Shown here one piece after another: positions 5,851 through 14,640 of a DNA stretch of 64,000 nucleotides. The DNA comes from Mannheimia cairinae. GTDB taxonomy: Bacteria; Pseudomonadota; Gammaproteobacteria; Enterobacterales; Pasteurellaceae. A program made the translations under genes and the position numbers. The stretch spans positions 124,001 through 188,000 of the forward strand of contig NZ_JAQSJE010000001.1 of NCBI RefSeq assembly GCF_028649535.1, read 5' to 3'. The notes beneath the pieces are model-generated. The model searched no databases. It saw nothing but the letters and a program-made list of their open reading frames with translations, and was not told the origin of the DNA. Each line of letters opens with the position of its first letter. Position 1 is the stretch's first letter.

Positions 5851-6028
5851 ATATTTGTATCCGCCGGCGGCTTACCTTGTGCCGTGCGAGCGGACGGAAT
5901 TTAGCGGTAAAACCTACGGCGATACGGTTGAGTATCTCATCAAAGTGATGGGAGAGCGTGACTTATGTGCGAGTCAGATTGCTCGTATCAGAGAGTGGCA
6001 GGCACAGACCAAGCAAGGGTTTAAATAG
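5741..6028 (+). CDS. Rz1-like outer-membrane lipoprotein spanin
   Basis: A 95-aa protein starting MRLNQSLPKTVVL inside the Rz gene in the +1 frame. It has a lipoprotein signal ending in the lipobox LSGC (ALLIALSGC), so Cys would be lipidated. The mature part continues well beyond the Rz stop, with a Pro-containing YPPAAYLVPC segment. A nested gene extending past Rz is a known spanin arrangement. The earlier ATG frame at 5621 is not favoured because 5741 gives a proper signal peptide. Confidence 0.8.
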   Translation: MRLNQSLPKTVVLRLICLMALLIALSGCTSKTITSTEYLYPPAAYLVPCERTEFSGKTYGDTVEYLIKVMGERDLCASQIARIREWQAQTKQGFK

Positions 6029-6059
6029 CTTGGCGGAGTGAGCCGCTATGATGACATAC

Positions 6060-6083
6060 GGGAGCGTAACAGCTCCCTTTTTT
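6060..6083 (+). terminator. Intrinsic terminator after the lysis cassette
   Basis: GGGAGC-GTAACA-GCTCCC followed by TTTTTT. Confidence 0.85.
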
Positions 6084-6097
6084 ATTGTATCGCATTA

Positions 6098-6136
6098 CTT
6101 AGTTATGCTTTTGGTTATATCGAGATCATAACTAAG
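6098..6136. repeat. Inverted repeat upstream of a hypothetical gene
   Basis: CTTAGTTATG (6098-6107) and CATAACTAAG (6127-6136), 10-bp perfect arms separated by 19 bp, 34 bp before the next ATG. It could be an operator or a leader hairpin. Confidence 0.5.
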
Positions 6137-6169
6137 CAATGTGTTCTATTTATTCCATAAGGATTATTT

Positions 6170-6568
6170 ATGATTGTTAAATTGAAATTAGGCTCGGTGG
6201 TTGTGCTATCGCAAGTTAAACAAGCCACCATCGCATACGCAGGTTCTGAAGGCTATCAAACAGCCATCGAGCAAGCCGAGAAAGGTTTACTTGATAAAGA
6301 TAAAGGCAAGCCATTTGAAACCGTTCTTCACTTCCCTGCTGTGTATGCCGATGAAGATGGACAAGAAGAAGTTTGCCCTGAGCAGATTGCAACCACAGTA
6401 CGTTCTGATGGCGTAAGTGGTGAGCCTGTTGCGGTAGTATTAATTCCAGATGATAACGTGGTTGGCGAGCTACAGTCTATTTTCATTTATGAAACAGATT
6501 ATGCGGAAGTACTGACAGATACAGGTATTAAATTAAGTTCGGTAAGAGCAAGTTCAGCTGTCCGTTAA
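6170..6568 (+). CDS. Hypothetical phage protein between lysis and terminase genes
   Basis: A 132-aa soluble, acidic protein starting MIVKLKLGSVVVLSQ after an AAGGA ribosome site. It has no signal peptide or membrane segment and I do not recognise a family. It sits alone between the lysis terminator with an inverted repeat and the noncoding region before terminase, so it may have its own transcript. A role in DNA packaging is possible only by position. Confidence 0.6.
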   Translation: MIVKLKLGSVVVLSQVKQATIAYAGSEGYQTAIEQAEKGLLDKDKGKPFETVLHFPAVYADEDGQEEVCPEQIATTVRSDGVSGEPVAVVLIPDDNVVGELQSIFIYETDYAEVLTDTGIKLSSVRASSAVR

Positions 6569-6577
6569 TTTGTAAAA

Positions 6578-6598
6578 GGTACTCCCGAGGGGACTACC
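6578..6598. other. Candidate cosN (packaging nick site) dyad
   Basis: GGTA-c-TCCC-gag-GGGA-c-TACC, a 21-bp imperfect palindrome in the noncoding region (6569-6715) directly upstream of the terminase genes. Lambda-like terminases (Nu1/GpA type, as here) nick a dyad at this position to make cohesive ends. The overhang cannot be read from sequence alone. Confidence 0.4.
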
Positions 6599-6649
6599 CT
6601 TTCCACGGGGTTGAGGCAGCGCGGTTTTCGGCAGTTTTTTGAGTTTCTA

Positions 6650-6686
6650 GGCATCATCATCTTGTGATGATGTTGCCGTTTTTTTA
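6650..6686 (+). terminator. Intrinsic terminator before the terminase genes
   Basis: GGCA-t-CATCATC pairs with GATGATG-t-TGCC (one internal mismatch), followed by a run of seven T. Confidence 0.75.
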
Positions 6687-6715
6687 GGCGGTTTTGATTT
6701 TTAGGATGTGAGCAA

Positions 6716-7195
6716 ATGGACAACTTATTTGAGCTAAAACTTAACATCAATCAGATTGCCGAACTCACCGGATTACACCGCCAGACGGTCTCTCAGCGAG
6801 TGGCAGGGCTTACGCCGTCTATCGGCAGTAACAGCAAATTAAAGCTCTATGCGTTGCGTGATTTAATTCTCACCGGGTTGGCGGAAAAGATGACGGCGGA
6901 TGTCGATAGCCTCTCCCCTATGGATCGAAAGGCATTTTGGCAGTCGGAAAATGAACGTCTCAAATATGAGGAGAAAACAGGCGAGCTGATACCAGCAAGT
7001 GAAGTGGCTTTAGAAATGGGCGCAATGGCAAAAGCGGTAGTGCAAACGCTTGAAACGCTGCCTGATATTTTAGAGCGTGACTGTGGATTGCAGCCAAAAG
7101 ATTTGATCCGAGTCCAGCAAGTGATTGATGATGTGCGAGACCAAATGGCGTTGCATATTCAACAAGCACCAACCACCGAACAGGGAGATGACTAA
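6716..7195 (+). CDS. Terminase small subunit (Nu1/DUF1441-like)
   Basis: A 159-aa protein with an N-terminal helix-turn-helix (INQIAELTGLHRQTVSQRVAGL, about residues 11-32) of the Nu1 type, which recognises cos DNA. The rest is helical, probably for oligomerisation and binding the large subunit. It follows the candidate cos dyad and overlaps the start of the large-subunit gene by one base (TAATG), the lambda order. Confidence 0.8.
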   Translation: MDNLFELKLNINQIAELTGLHRQTVSQRVAGLTPSIGSNSKLKLYALRDLILTGLAEKMTADVDSLSPMDRKAFWQSENERLKYEEKTGELIPASEVALEMGAMAKAVVQTLETLPDILERDCGLQPKDLIRVQQVIDDVRDQMALHIQQAPTTEQGDD

Positions 7196-9306
7196 TGTTT
7201 GCCAGTGCGAAAGAGATCCGCCGAGATATGGCGAACGCGGTCAAAGCTCCACGCCGAATGAAAGTTTCAGACGCAGTGGCGGAATATATGCGTGTACCAC
7301 TTGGCGGAGGCAACTCGGTCAAATGGGATAAGCACACCGCCGCCTATATGTTAGAACCGATGGACTGCCTCAACAGCCGAGAATATGATGCGGTGATTTT
7401 TGTCGGGCCGGCACGAACGGGGAAAACCATCGGCTTGATTGACGGCTGGATAACCTACTCAATTATCTGCGATCCGTCCGATTTCCTGTTGGTGCAACTT
7501 ACCCAAGAGAAAGCCAGCGAACATAGCCGAAAACGTCTTGACCGCACATTCCGCTGTTCGCCCGAAATTGCCAAGCGGCTAAGCCCACGCAAAAACGATA
7601 ACAATGTCCACGACAAGTATTTCCGAGCGGGCAACTTGCTCAAAATCGGCTGGCCGTCTATCAATGTGCTTTCTTCATCGGACTACAAATATGTTGCTCT
7701 GACTGACTACGACCGCTGGCCCGAAGATGTGGACGGTGAAGGTGATGGTTTCTCCCTTGCCTCAAAGCGGACGACCACCTTTATGTCAGCAGGAATGACT
7801 TTGGTGGAGAGTTCGCCCGGTAAAGATATTGTTGATCTCAAACATATCCCGAAAAGCACCCACGAGGCTCCACCGACTACCGGTATTTTAAGCCTCTATA
7901 ATCGAGGTGATCGCCGTCGGTTTTACTGGCAATGCCCCGACTGCTCGGAATACTTCGAGCCGTCAATGGCAAATATGGTTGGCTACCGTGAGGAAAGTGA
8001 TTTTGTCAAAGCCAGCGAAAACGCACGCTTGCAATGCCCTCATTGTCAAACGCTGATTGCTCCCGAACTCAAACGAGAGCTAAACATTAAAGGTGTATGG
8101 CTTAAAGAGGGGCAGAAAATTGATGCAAGCGGTCAAATTACGGGTGAAAGTCGCAAATCACGCATTGCCTCATTTTGGCTAGAAGGCCCTGCGGCAGCCT
8201 ACCAAACGTGGGCGCAACTCACCTACAAGTTGCTTAATGCTGAACACGAGTATGAGATGACCGGCAGCGAGGAAACCCTCAAAGCGGTAACCAATACCGA
8301 CTGGGGATTACCTTACTTACCACGATCTGCATTAGAACAACGCCGTTCTGATGAGTTGATGGAACGCCGAGAAGAAGTAGAAGAGAAAACTGTACCAGCT
8401 CAATGTCGCTTTATTGTGGCGGCAGTCGATGTACAGGGCGGTAAAAATCGCCGATTTGTGGTGCAGATGGTCGGTTACGGTGAAAATGGCGAACGCTGGT
8501 TGATTGACCGCTATAACATCTCGCACACGCTACCTGATGGCGATGGTGTGATTGAGAAAATCGACCCTCGTATTCCCGAAGATTGGCATATTCTGATCTC
8601 CGATGTTCTCGAAAAGCGCTATGCCCTTGCTCATAAGCCGAACGACTTTATGCCGATTTTGGCAATGGCGGTGGACAGTGGTGGCGAAGAGGGCGTAACC
8701 GACAACGCCTACCAATTTTGGCGAAAATGTCGCCGAGACGGTTATGCGAAACGGGTCTATCTAGTTAAAGGCGACAGCACCAAACGACAAAAGCTCATCA
8801 CCAAAACGCACCCCGACAACACCTCACGGAGCGACAGACATTCCTCCGCACGGGGGGATGTGCCGTTGTACCTGCTCCAAACCGATTACCTCAAAGATCG
8901 AATCAACAACGCCCTATCACGTGATACGGTGGGAGCGAACTATATTCACTTCCCAGACTGGCTAGGCGAATGGTTTTTCAATGAATTGACCTACGAGGAG
9001 CGAGGAGCCGACGGTAAATGGCGGAAACCGGGCAAAGGCAATAACGAAGCCTTCGACCTGTTCTGCTATGCCCACGCCATTGCAATTTTACGAGGCTACG
9101 AGCGAATCAAATGGGGCGATGAAAACGATGTGCCAAGCTGGGCAAAACTGCCCGACATCAACCCTAACATCATTCGGGAAACGCCAAGAACGGCTGAACA
9201 AGCGGTCGAAATTGAAGAAAAATCCGCAAAACCACAAACCAAACAGACCAAAGCAAAAAGCAGTTGGCTAAGTGGTGGCGGAAGAAAAACAGGAGGCTGG
9301 CTATGA
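7195..9306 (+). CDS. Terminase large subunit (GpA family)
   Basis: A 703-aa protein of the lambda GpA family: DNA-packaging ATPase plus endonuclease that cuts cos and drives DNA into the prohead. The Walker A-like GPARTGKT is at residues 71-78. Paired CxxC motifs (CPDC near 246, CPHC near 281) may bind zinc. The C-terminal nuclease part has conserved acidic segments (AAVDVQGGKN near 404, MAVDSGGEEGVTD near 490). Length fits the family (about 640-700 aa). Confidence 0.92.
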   Translation: MFASAKEIRRDMANAVKAPRRMKVSDAVAEYMRVPLGGGNSVKWDKHTAAYMLEPMDCLNSREYDAVIFVGPARTGKTIGLIDGWITYSIICDPSDFLLVQLTQEKASEHSRKRLDRTFRCSPEIAKRLSPRKNDNNVHDKYFRAGNLLKIGWPSINVLSSSDYKYVALTDYDRWPEDVDGEGDGFSLASKRTTTFMSAGMTLVESSPGKDIVDLKHIPKSTHEAPPTTGILSLYNRGDRRRFYWQCPDCSEYFEPSMANMVGYREESDFVKASENARLQCPHCQTLIAPELKRELNIKGVWLKEGQKIDASGQITGESRKSRIASFWLEGPAAAYQTWAQLTYKLLNAEHEYEMTGSEETLKAVTNTDWGLPYLPRSALEQRRSDELMERREEVEEKTVPAQCRFIVAAVDVQGGKNRRFVVQMVGYGENGERWLIDRYNISHTLPDGDGVIEKIDPRIPEDWHILISDVLEKRYALAHKPNDFMPILAMAVDSGGEEGVTDNAYQFWRKCRRDGYAKRVYLVKGDSTKRQKLITKTHPDNTSRSDRHSSARGDVPLYLLQTDYLKDRINNALSRDTVGANYIHFPDWLGEWFFNELTYEERGADGKWRKPGKGNNEAFDLFCYAHAIAILRGYERIKWGDENDVPSWAKLPDINPNIIRETPRTAEQAVEIEEKSAKPQTKQTKAKSSWLSGGGRKTGGWL

Positions 9307-9527
9307 GCCTTTATACCATTGACGAGCTTAAACAAAAAATCCGCACTCTTGATGAAAAAATCGAAACCGCCCAAAGCCAAGTTAGCTTTAATGGTCGGTC
9401 GGTTTCCTATCAAGTGGCGGAACTAACCAAACAGCGTGATCGCTATCAAAAAATGCTGGACGAACAGCTTGCCCAAAGCGGGCAACGCACTAAACAGCAT
9501 AGAATTAAATACGCGAGGTTTACCTGA
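9303..9527 (+). CDS. gpW-like head-tail joining protein
   Basis: A 74-aa protein starting MSLYTIDELKQKI after a strong AGGAGG ribosome site. The N-terminal helix, short central hairpin (VSFNGRSVSYQ) and second helix match the gpW fold (68 aa in lambda), which plugs the portal after packaging. Position between terminase and portal is the same as in lambda. Confidence 0.8.
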   Translation: MSLYTIDELKQKIRTLDEKIETAQSQVSFNGRSVSYQVAELTKQRDRYQKMLDEQLAQSGQRTKQHRIKYARFT

Positions 9528-11047
9528 TGAATTTATTGGAAAAAACCATTGCAGCCCTTTCTCCAAAATGGGCGGCAAATCGCTCCCGAAACCGATATGT
9601 GCTGAATGCTTATGAGGCGGCACAACCAAGTAGAACCCATAAAGCACAACGAGAAGGGAAAGGGGCAAATGCCACCGTTCGCACAAGTGCGGTGAGCCTA
9701 CGTGAACAAGCCCGAGCTTTAGATCAGAATCATGACATTGTGATCGGTATTTTGGACAAAATGGAAGAGCGGGTTATCGGCTCGAAAGGCATTCATATTG
9801 AACCGCAACCGCTCACTATGGCTGGTGATGTCCACGAAGAATTAGCGGGGCAAATCCGCAAGCTGTGGGCGGAATGGTCGGTGAAACCGGATGTGACGGG
9901 CTTATACACTCGCCCACTACTGGAGCGAATGTTACTTCGCACTTGGCTACGAGATGGCGAAGTCTTTGTTCAGCTAGTAAAAGGCAAAGTATCAGGCTTG
10001 GAACACGGGTCACAAGTGGCATTTTCCCTAGAGGCATTAGAGCCGGATTTTGTTCCTATGCAGTCGGATGAGGCAAAAAACGGCTTAGTGCAAGGCGTGT
10101 TTCTGAATGCGTGGCGGAAACCGACCGCTTACCAAGTCTATTTGGATAACCCGCAAGAAAGTACCTCAATGTACGGCAAAATCAAAACCGTGCCGGCAGA
10201 AAATATGTTGCACCTTGCCTTTCGCAAACGGCTACATCAAATTCGTGGCGTGAGTATGTTACACGGTGTGATTGTACGCTTGGCGGATCTGAAAGAGTAC
10301 GAAGAGAGCGAACGAGTGGCGGCACGCATTGCGGCAGCGATGACGATGTACATCAAAAAAGGTGATGCGGCTTTGTACGATAACGAAGAACAATCAGACG
10401 GCCAACGTTTGTTTGATATTGCTCCTGGTGCAGTCATTGACGACTTAAAGCCGGGCGAAGATATTGGTTTAATTAACTCCAACCGCCCGAATGTGAATTT
10501 GGAAACATTCCGCAATGGACAGCTTAGAGCGACTGCAGCAGGTACTCGTTCCAGTTATTCCAGTATTGCCCGAGACTACAACGGCACTTACTCCGCACAG
10601 CGCCAAGAGCTGGTAGAAAGTTTTGAAGGTTATGCGGTGCTACAAGATGCGTTTGTAGCGGCAATTAGTCGCCCGATTTATCGGGAGTGGCTAAAAATGG
10701 CTATAGCCTCACAAGCGCTCAAAATCCCGCCTGATATTGACCCAAACTCGCTATTTAATGCGGTTTATTCCGGCCCAGTAATGCCCTGGATTGATCCAAT
10801 CAAAGAGGCTAACGCTTGGAAAGAGCGTATCAAAGGCGGCTTGGCTACTGAAGGGCAAGCAATACGAGCCAGTGGTAACAATCCTGCCGAAGTCAAACGG
10901 CAACGGATTGTAGAGATCAAAGAGAATGCTCGTGAGGGCTTGAAATTTGATACTGATTTAACCAATACACAAGGAATTATTAATGAGAAAAAACCAAATG
11001 ATTCTAGCACCGATGGCGATGGCAGCGGCAGTAACCAAGACGAATAA
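9527..11047 (+). CDS. Portal protein (lambda gpB family)
   Basis: A 506-aa portal protein, which forms the dodecameric DNA entry ring. Family features are the N-terminal RNRYVLNAYEAAQPSRTHKA, IVIGILDKMEERVIGSKGI, the WRKPTAYQVYLDNP region, and RSSYSSIARDYNGTYSAQRQELVE. Its ATG overlaps the gpW stop. The last 65 bases overlap the protease/capsid gene in another frame. Confidence 0.92.
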   Translation: MNLLEKTIAALSPKWAANRSRNRYVLNAYEAAQPSRTHKAQREGKGANATVRTSAVSLREQARALDQNHDIVIGILDKMEERVIGSKGIHIEPQPLTMAGDVHEELAGQIRKLWAEWSVKPDVTGLYTRPLLERMLLRTWLRDGEVFVQLVKGKVSGLEHGSQVAFSLEALEPDFVPMQSDEAKNGLVQGVFLNAWRKPTAYQVYLDNPQESTSMYGKIKTVPAENMLHLAFRKRLHQIRGVSMLHGVIVRLADLKEYEESERVAARIAAAMTMYIKKGDAALYDNEEQSDGQRLFDIAPGAVIDDLKPGEDIGLINSNRPNVNLETFRNGQLRATAAGTRSSYSSIARDYNGTYSAQRQELVESFEGYAVLQDAFVAAISRPIYREWLKMAIASQALKIPPDIDPNSLFNAVYSGPVMPWIDPIKEANAWKERIKGGLATEGQAIRASGNNPAEVKRQRIVEIKENAREGLKFDTDLTNTQGIINEKKPNDSSTDGDGSGSNQDE

Positions 11048-13007
11048 TCAGTCGTGGTTTACGATTAAAGCTGCCGCCAACGACACCGCCGAGATCAGCA
11101 TTTATGACGAAATCGGCTTTTGGGGCGTAACCGCTCAACAATTTGCCAAAGACTTAAAAGCTCTTGGCAATAATTTAAAACAAATCAATCTGCATATCCA
11201 CTCTCCCGGTGGTGATGTGTTTGACCGCATTGCAATTTACAACTTGCTAAAAAATCACCCTGCCAACAAGACCGTCTATATTGACGGTCTTGCTGCATCT
11301 ATGGCAAGTGTGATTGCAATGGCGGGAAACGAAATCATTATGCCGGAAAACTCTATGATGATGATCCACAAACCGTGGGGCATTCAGGGCGGTGATGCCG
11401 ATGATATACGGAAATATGCGGATTTGCTCGATAAAGTCGAAAGTACGCTGATTATGGCTTACGTTTCCAAAACCGGTAAATCCGAAACCGATTTAGCAGA
11501 AATGCTGAAAGAAGAAACTTGGCTCACAGGCAAAGAGTGCGTAGAGCAAGGTTTCGCTGATAAACTAGCCGATCCCCTTGTGGCGATGGCTTGTATCCAA
11601 TCCAAAAAACTAGAGGACTATACAAATATGCCTGAAACAATTAAAAATATGTTGTTTGTGCCACAAGGCAATGCAGGTGCAAATCCAAAACCTGAACAAC
11701 CACAAACTCCACCACAAGTTAGTGAAAATCCGCAAAATACTGCAAAACCTGATGCTATGGCTGTATTAGCCCAACGCAATGCTGCCATCAAAGCGACCTT
11801 TGCCGCTTTCGGCAATCAATATGACGGTTTAATGGCAGACTGCTTAGCAGATGTCTCAATGACCGCAGAGCAAGCCAAAGACAAACTCCTTGCCAAATTG
11901 GGCGAAAATACCACCCCAAGCGTACCGCAAAACCACATCCATGCCGGTAACGGCAACATTGTCGGCGACAGCGTGAAGCAGTCCTTAATGGCTCGTGCGG
12001 GTCAAGATACCGACAAAACTAACGCAAGAGACAACGCTTACAATGCAATGACCTTGCGTGAGTTGGCTCGTGCCTCATTGGTTGATCGTGGCGTGGGTAT
12101 TGCTGGCCAAACTCCAATGCAAATGGTTGGTTTAGCCTTTACACACTCAAGCTCTGATTTTGGTCAAATCTTGATTGATGTTGCTCACAAATCCCTACTT
12201 AAAGGTTGGGAAACAGCGACCGAAAATTACGAGCAATTTACATCACGTGGTATTTTAACGGACTTCCGCCCGGCAAAACGCGTTGGTTTAGGTGAGTTCG
12301 GCTACCTGCCGGAAGTAGGTGAAGGCGAAGAATATACCTACGGCACAATTGGTGATGAAGGTGCATCTGTGGCACTAGCAACTTACGGTCAATTATTTAG
12401 CATTACCCGCCAGGCAATTATCAATGATGATATGCACCTTTTAACCAAAATCCCTGAAAAAATGGGTGCAGCTGCAAAAGCCACTATCGCTAAATTAGTA
12501 TTTGCTCTAATTACCGGTAATGCAATCGCTCAAGACGGTAAAAAGCTGTTTGATGCTACACACAAAAATAGCTTAACCGGTGCTGCATTGAATGTAGAAA
12601 ACATTGATAAGGCAATCCAATTAATGAACGGCTTTGTGAATAGTCGTGGCGAGCCATTATCTATTGAGCCTGAATTTATGTTGTTGCCGACCTCATTACA
12701 CACTAAAGCTAAGCAAATTTTAGGCTCAGCAAGTGTTGAAGGTGCGGATATCAATAGCGGTATCATTAATCCGATCCGTGATATTGTGACACCGATTAAA
12801 TCATCACGCTTACAGATTGCTGATGCTAAATCGTGGTATTTACTCAATAAAGAGGCAATCGAGGTATCTTACCTTGATGGTGTTGATACACCTTACATCG
12901 AGCAGCAACACGGATTTACTGTTGATGGTGTATCGACCAAAGTCCGCATTGATGCCGGCGTGAACGTAATTGATTATCGTGGCGTGGTGAAAGTCACCAA
13001 CCAATAA
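10983..13007 (+). CDS. Fused ClpP-like prohead protease and major capsid protein
   Basis: A single 674-aa frame. Residues about 25-200 form a ClpP-type serine protease: HIHSPGGDVF, catalytic Ser in GLAASMAS (Ser106) and His in MMIHKPWG (His129). A Pro/Gln-rich linker (about 225-260) and a helical scaffold-like part (about 265-330) follow. Residues about 340-674 are a major capsid protein (SSDFGQILIDVAHKSL, then the conserved C-terminus VSYLDGVDTPYIEQQHGF). In most lambda-like phages protease, scaffold and capsid are separate genes. The start at 10983 is fixed by AAGGA 8 bases upstream. Self-cleavage during maturation is inferred. Confidence 0.9.
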   Translation: MRKNQMILAPMAMAAAVTKTNNQSWFTIKAAANDTAEISIYDEIGFWGVTAQQFAKDLKALGNNLKQINLHIHSPGGDVFDRIAIYNLLKNHPANKTVYIDGLAASMASVIAMAGNEIIMPENSMMMIHKPWGIQGGDADDIRKYADLLDKVESTLIMAYVSKTGKSETDLAEMLKEETWLTGKECVEQGFADKLADPLVAMACIQSKKLEDYTNMPETIKNMLFVPQGNAGANPKPEQPQTPPQVSENPQNTAKPDAMAVLAQRNAAIKATFAAFGNQYDGLMADCLADVSMTAEQAKDKLLAKLGENTTPSVPQNHIHAGNGNIVGDSVKQSLMARAGQDTDKTNARDNAYNAMTLRELARASLVDRGVGIAGQTPMQMVGLAFTHSSSDFGQILIDVAHKSLLKGWETATENYEQFTSRGILTDFRPAKRVGLGEFGYLPEVGEGEEYTYGTIGDEGASVALATYGQLFSITRQAIINDDMHLLTKIPEKMGAAAKATIAKLVFALITGNAIAQDGKKLFDATHKNSLTGAALNVENIDKAIQLMNGFVNSRGEPLSIEPEFMLLPTSLHTKAKQILGSASVEGADINSGIINPIRDIVTPIKSSRLQIADAKSWYLLNKEAIEVSYLDGVDTPYIEQQHGFTVDGVSTKVRIDAGVNVIDYRGVVKVTNQ

Positions 13008-13025
13008 TTAAAACACTAACAAGCG

Positions 13026-13050
13026 ACCGCACTTATAAGTGCGGTTTTTT
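13026..13050 (+). terminator. Terminator made of paired Haemophilus-type uptake signals
   Basis: ACCGCACTTATAAGTGCGGT, a perfect 20-bp palindrome, followed by TTTTT. Its arms are the AAGTGCGGT core used by the Haemophilus influenzae clade, not the ACAAGCGGTC dialect of the rest of the window. Confidence 0.85.
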
Positions 13051-13074
13051 ATTATCCGAAAAAAGGAAATTGTT

Positions 13075-13398
13075 ATGGCAAAAAACTATATCCAAGACGG
13101 CAATACTGTACGTCTAAACGCAACCAAAGCTATCAAGTCAGGCGATGTTATGGTTGCTGAAGATTTAATTGCGATTGCGGTTACTGATGCCGATAAAAAC
13201 GATGCGGTAGTCGGCTTAACCACCGGTGTTTTTACGGTGAAAGCGAAACAAGCAGACGATATCAAGCAAGGTGTTGTGTTGTATTGGTCTGAAACCGATG
13301 GAGCCACCATCACAGCTGGCTCGAATAAACGCTTAGGTATTGCGTGGCAAGCATCTGGCACATCATCGGCAACAGTTGATGTGAAAATCAATGCCTAG
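13075..13398 (+). CDS. Capsid decoration/cement-like protein (DUF2190 type)
   Basis: A 107-aa mostly beta-strand protein starting MAKNYIQDGNTVRL, matching DUF2190-type proteins encoded beside major capsid genes. These are thought to stabilise the shell. Features are repeated GDVMVAEDLIAIAV and GVVLYWSETDGATIT strands. The ATG at 13075 follows an AAAAGGAAA ribosome site. It has its own transcript start possibility after the terminator at 13026-13050, and its end overlaps the next gene by 8 bases. Confidence 0.75.
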   Translation: MAKNYIQDGNTVRLNATKAIKSGDVMVAEDLIAIAVTDADKNDAVVGLTTGVFTVKAKQADDIKQGVVLYWSETDGATITAGSNKRLGIAWQASGTSSATVDVKINA

Positions 13399-13693
13399 CT
13401 TGTTTGAACAGGCAATGGCAACCGCCGATCAAACCATTCAATCAACAATGATGAGCGAATGGCTGATTGGCGGTAAGCCCTACCCTGCGACATACGATGA
13501 GGCACCGGCGATTTTTAATGGCTTACACTCAAGCGATGACCGAGCTATCCACGGCACGGAACGAACCTTGACCCTATTCCGGGCAAGTGGCTATAAACCA
13601 AAATTGGACGACCGAGTGAGCGGAAACGGCAAGAAATATCTTGTTAAATCCTATCACTTTGTCGATCAGTTAATCGTATTGCAATTGGAGTAA
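13391..13693 (+). CDS. Head-tail joining protein (Gifsy-2/gpFII-like)
   Basis: A 100-aa protein in the gpFII slot between capsid decoration and minor tail Z genes. The beta-rich C-terminus (TLTLFRASGYKPKLDDRVSGNGKKYLVKS) resembles the Gifsy-2 family of head-tail connectors annotated as ATP-binding sugar transporter-like. The gene starts inside the stop of the previous gene. Family match is by eye. Confidence 0.6.
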   Translation: MPSLFEQAMATADQTIQSTMMSEWLIGGKPYPATYDEAPAIFNGLHSSDDRAIHGTERTLTLFRASGYKPKLDDRVSGNGKKYLVKSYHFVDQLIVLQLE

Positions 13694-13696
13694 GTT

Positions 13697-14221
13697 ATGG
13701 GTTCTAAAGTGACCGGTCTAAAAGAATTGCAAGCCTCTCTGAAAAAAATCGCTAAGCAAACCATTCCCAAGGCAGCAGCTCAAGCAATCCGTACTGTTGG
13801 GCGACAGGCAATGAATAAGGCGGTTAAATCGGTGGCGGCAGAGATTGGCGTAAATCAAAAGACAATCAAAGGCAGAGCAAAAATGACGGCAAAACCCACA
13901 CCGTCAAGACTGCAAGCCACTATTAAGGTTAATCGCTCACACATGCCGATGATTCGGGTGCTAGAGCGAAAGTCGAACCGCCTGTCTCCCTCCAAAGGCA
14001 GTATTAGAGTTGGTAAACACACTGTACAACGTGGTTTCCGCCAACGCCTTGCCAACGGACGAACGCACATTATGTACCGGCAAGGTCGTAAGCGTTACGG
14101 CATTGATGTGGCAAAAGTGCCGTTATCCCAACCACTTACACAAGCATTTGAGCGGGAATTGAAAAACTATCCCGAAAAAGTGCAAGCTGAATTAGCTAAA
14201 CAAATTGCGGGGAAATTATGA
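13697..14221 (+). CDS. Minor tail protein Z-like
   Basis: A 174-aa strongly basic protein (KELQASLKKIAKQTIPKAAAQAI, then many Arg/Lys) of the prophage minor tail protein Z family. In lambda, gpZ acts at the tail terminator end that joins the head. It overlaps the next gene (gpU-like) by 4 bp, the lambda Z-U order. Confidence 0.8.
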   Translation: MGSKVTGLKELQASLKKIAKQTIPKAAAQAIRTVGRQAMNKAVKSVAAEIGVNQKTIKGRAKMTAKPTPSRLQATIKVNRSHMPMIRVLERKSNRLSPSKGSIRVGKHTVQRGFRQRLANGRTHIMYRQGRKRYGIDVAKVPLSQPLTQAFERELKNYPEKVQAELAKQIAGKL

Positions 14222-14613
14222 AAATCCACACAAAAATCCGAAAAGAAGTCCTTGAATTATTACAGGCCAAATTACCGGATATTGAGAATTTTTATAACGG
14301 GCTGCCAACTTTTATTGATATTGAGGAGCAGCAACTTGCAGTGTCGGTTTCTCTCGATGACATCAGTCTGCAAGAAATGACTGTTTGTAATGATCAATGG
14401 AGTGCCAATCTCAACATTACAATCCATTTGAAATCGGTCGAGAATGCAGAAGATGAATTAGATGAGTGGGCGGAAAAAATTCGGGAAATCATCGACAATT
14501 ATTCCGAATTTGAGCATTTGGAGTCCGTAAATCTCTCTCAGTATCAGTATGAGTCGGATCAAAATCAGCGTACGTGGTACACAGCAACATTAATTTTTGA
14601 TGTTGAGTATTAA
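14218..14613 (+). CDS. Minor tail protein U-like (tail terminator)
   Basis: A 131-aa acidic protein in the U position, starting MKIHTKIRKEVLELLQ. The pattern of a long N-terminal helix, beta strands (LAVSVSLDDISLQE, WSANLNITIHL) and a final YTATLIFDVEY strand fits gpU, which caps the tail tube and stops its growth at the length set by the tape measure. Confidence 0.75.
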   Translation: MKIHTKIRKEVLELLQAKLPDIENFYNGLPTFIDIEEQQLAVSVSLDDISLQEMTVCNDQWSANLNITIHLKSVENAEDELDEWAEKIREIIDNYSEFEHLESVNLSQYQYESDQNQRTWYTATLIFDVEY

Positions 14614-14640
14614 ACAAATAATCTCTATAGGAGACTTAAA

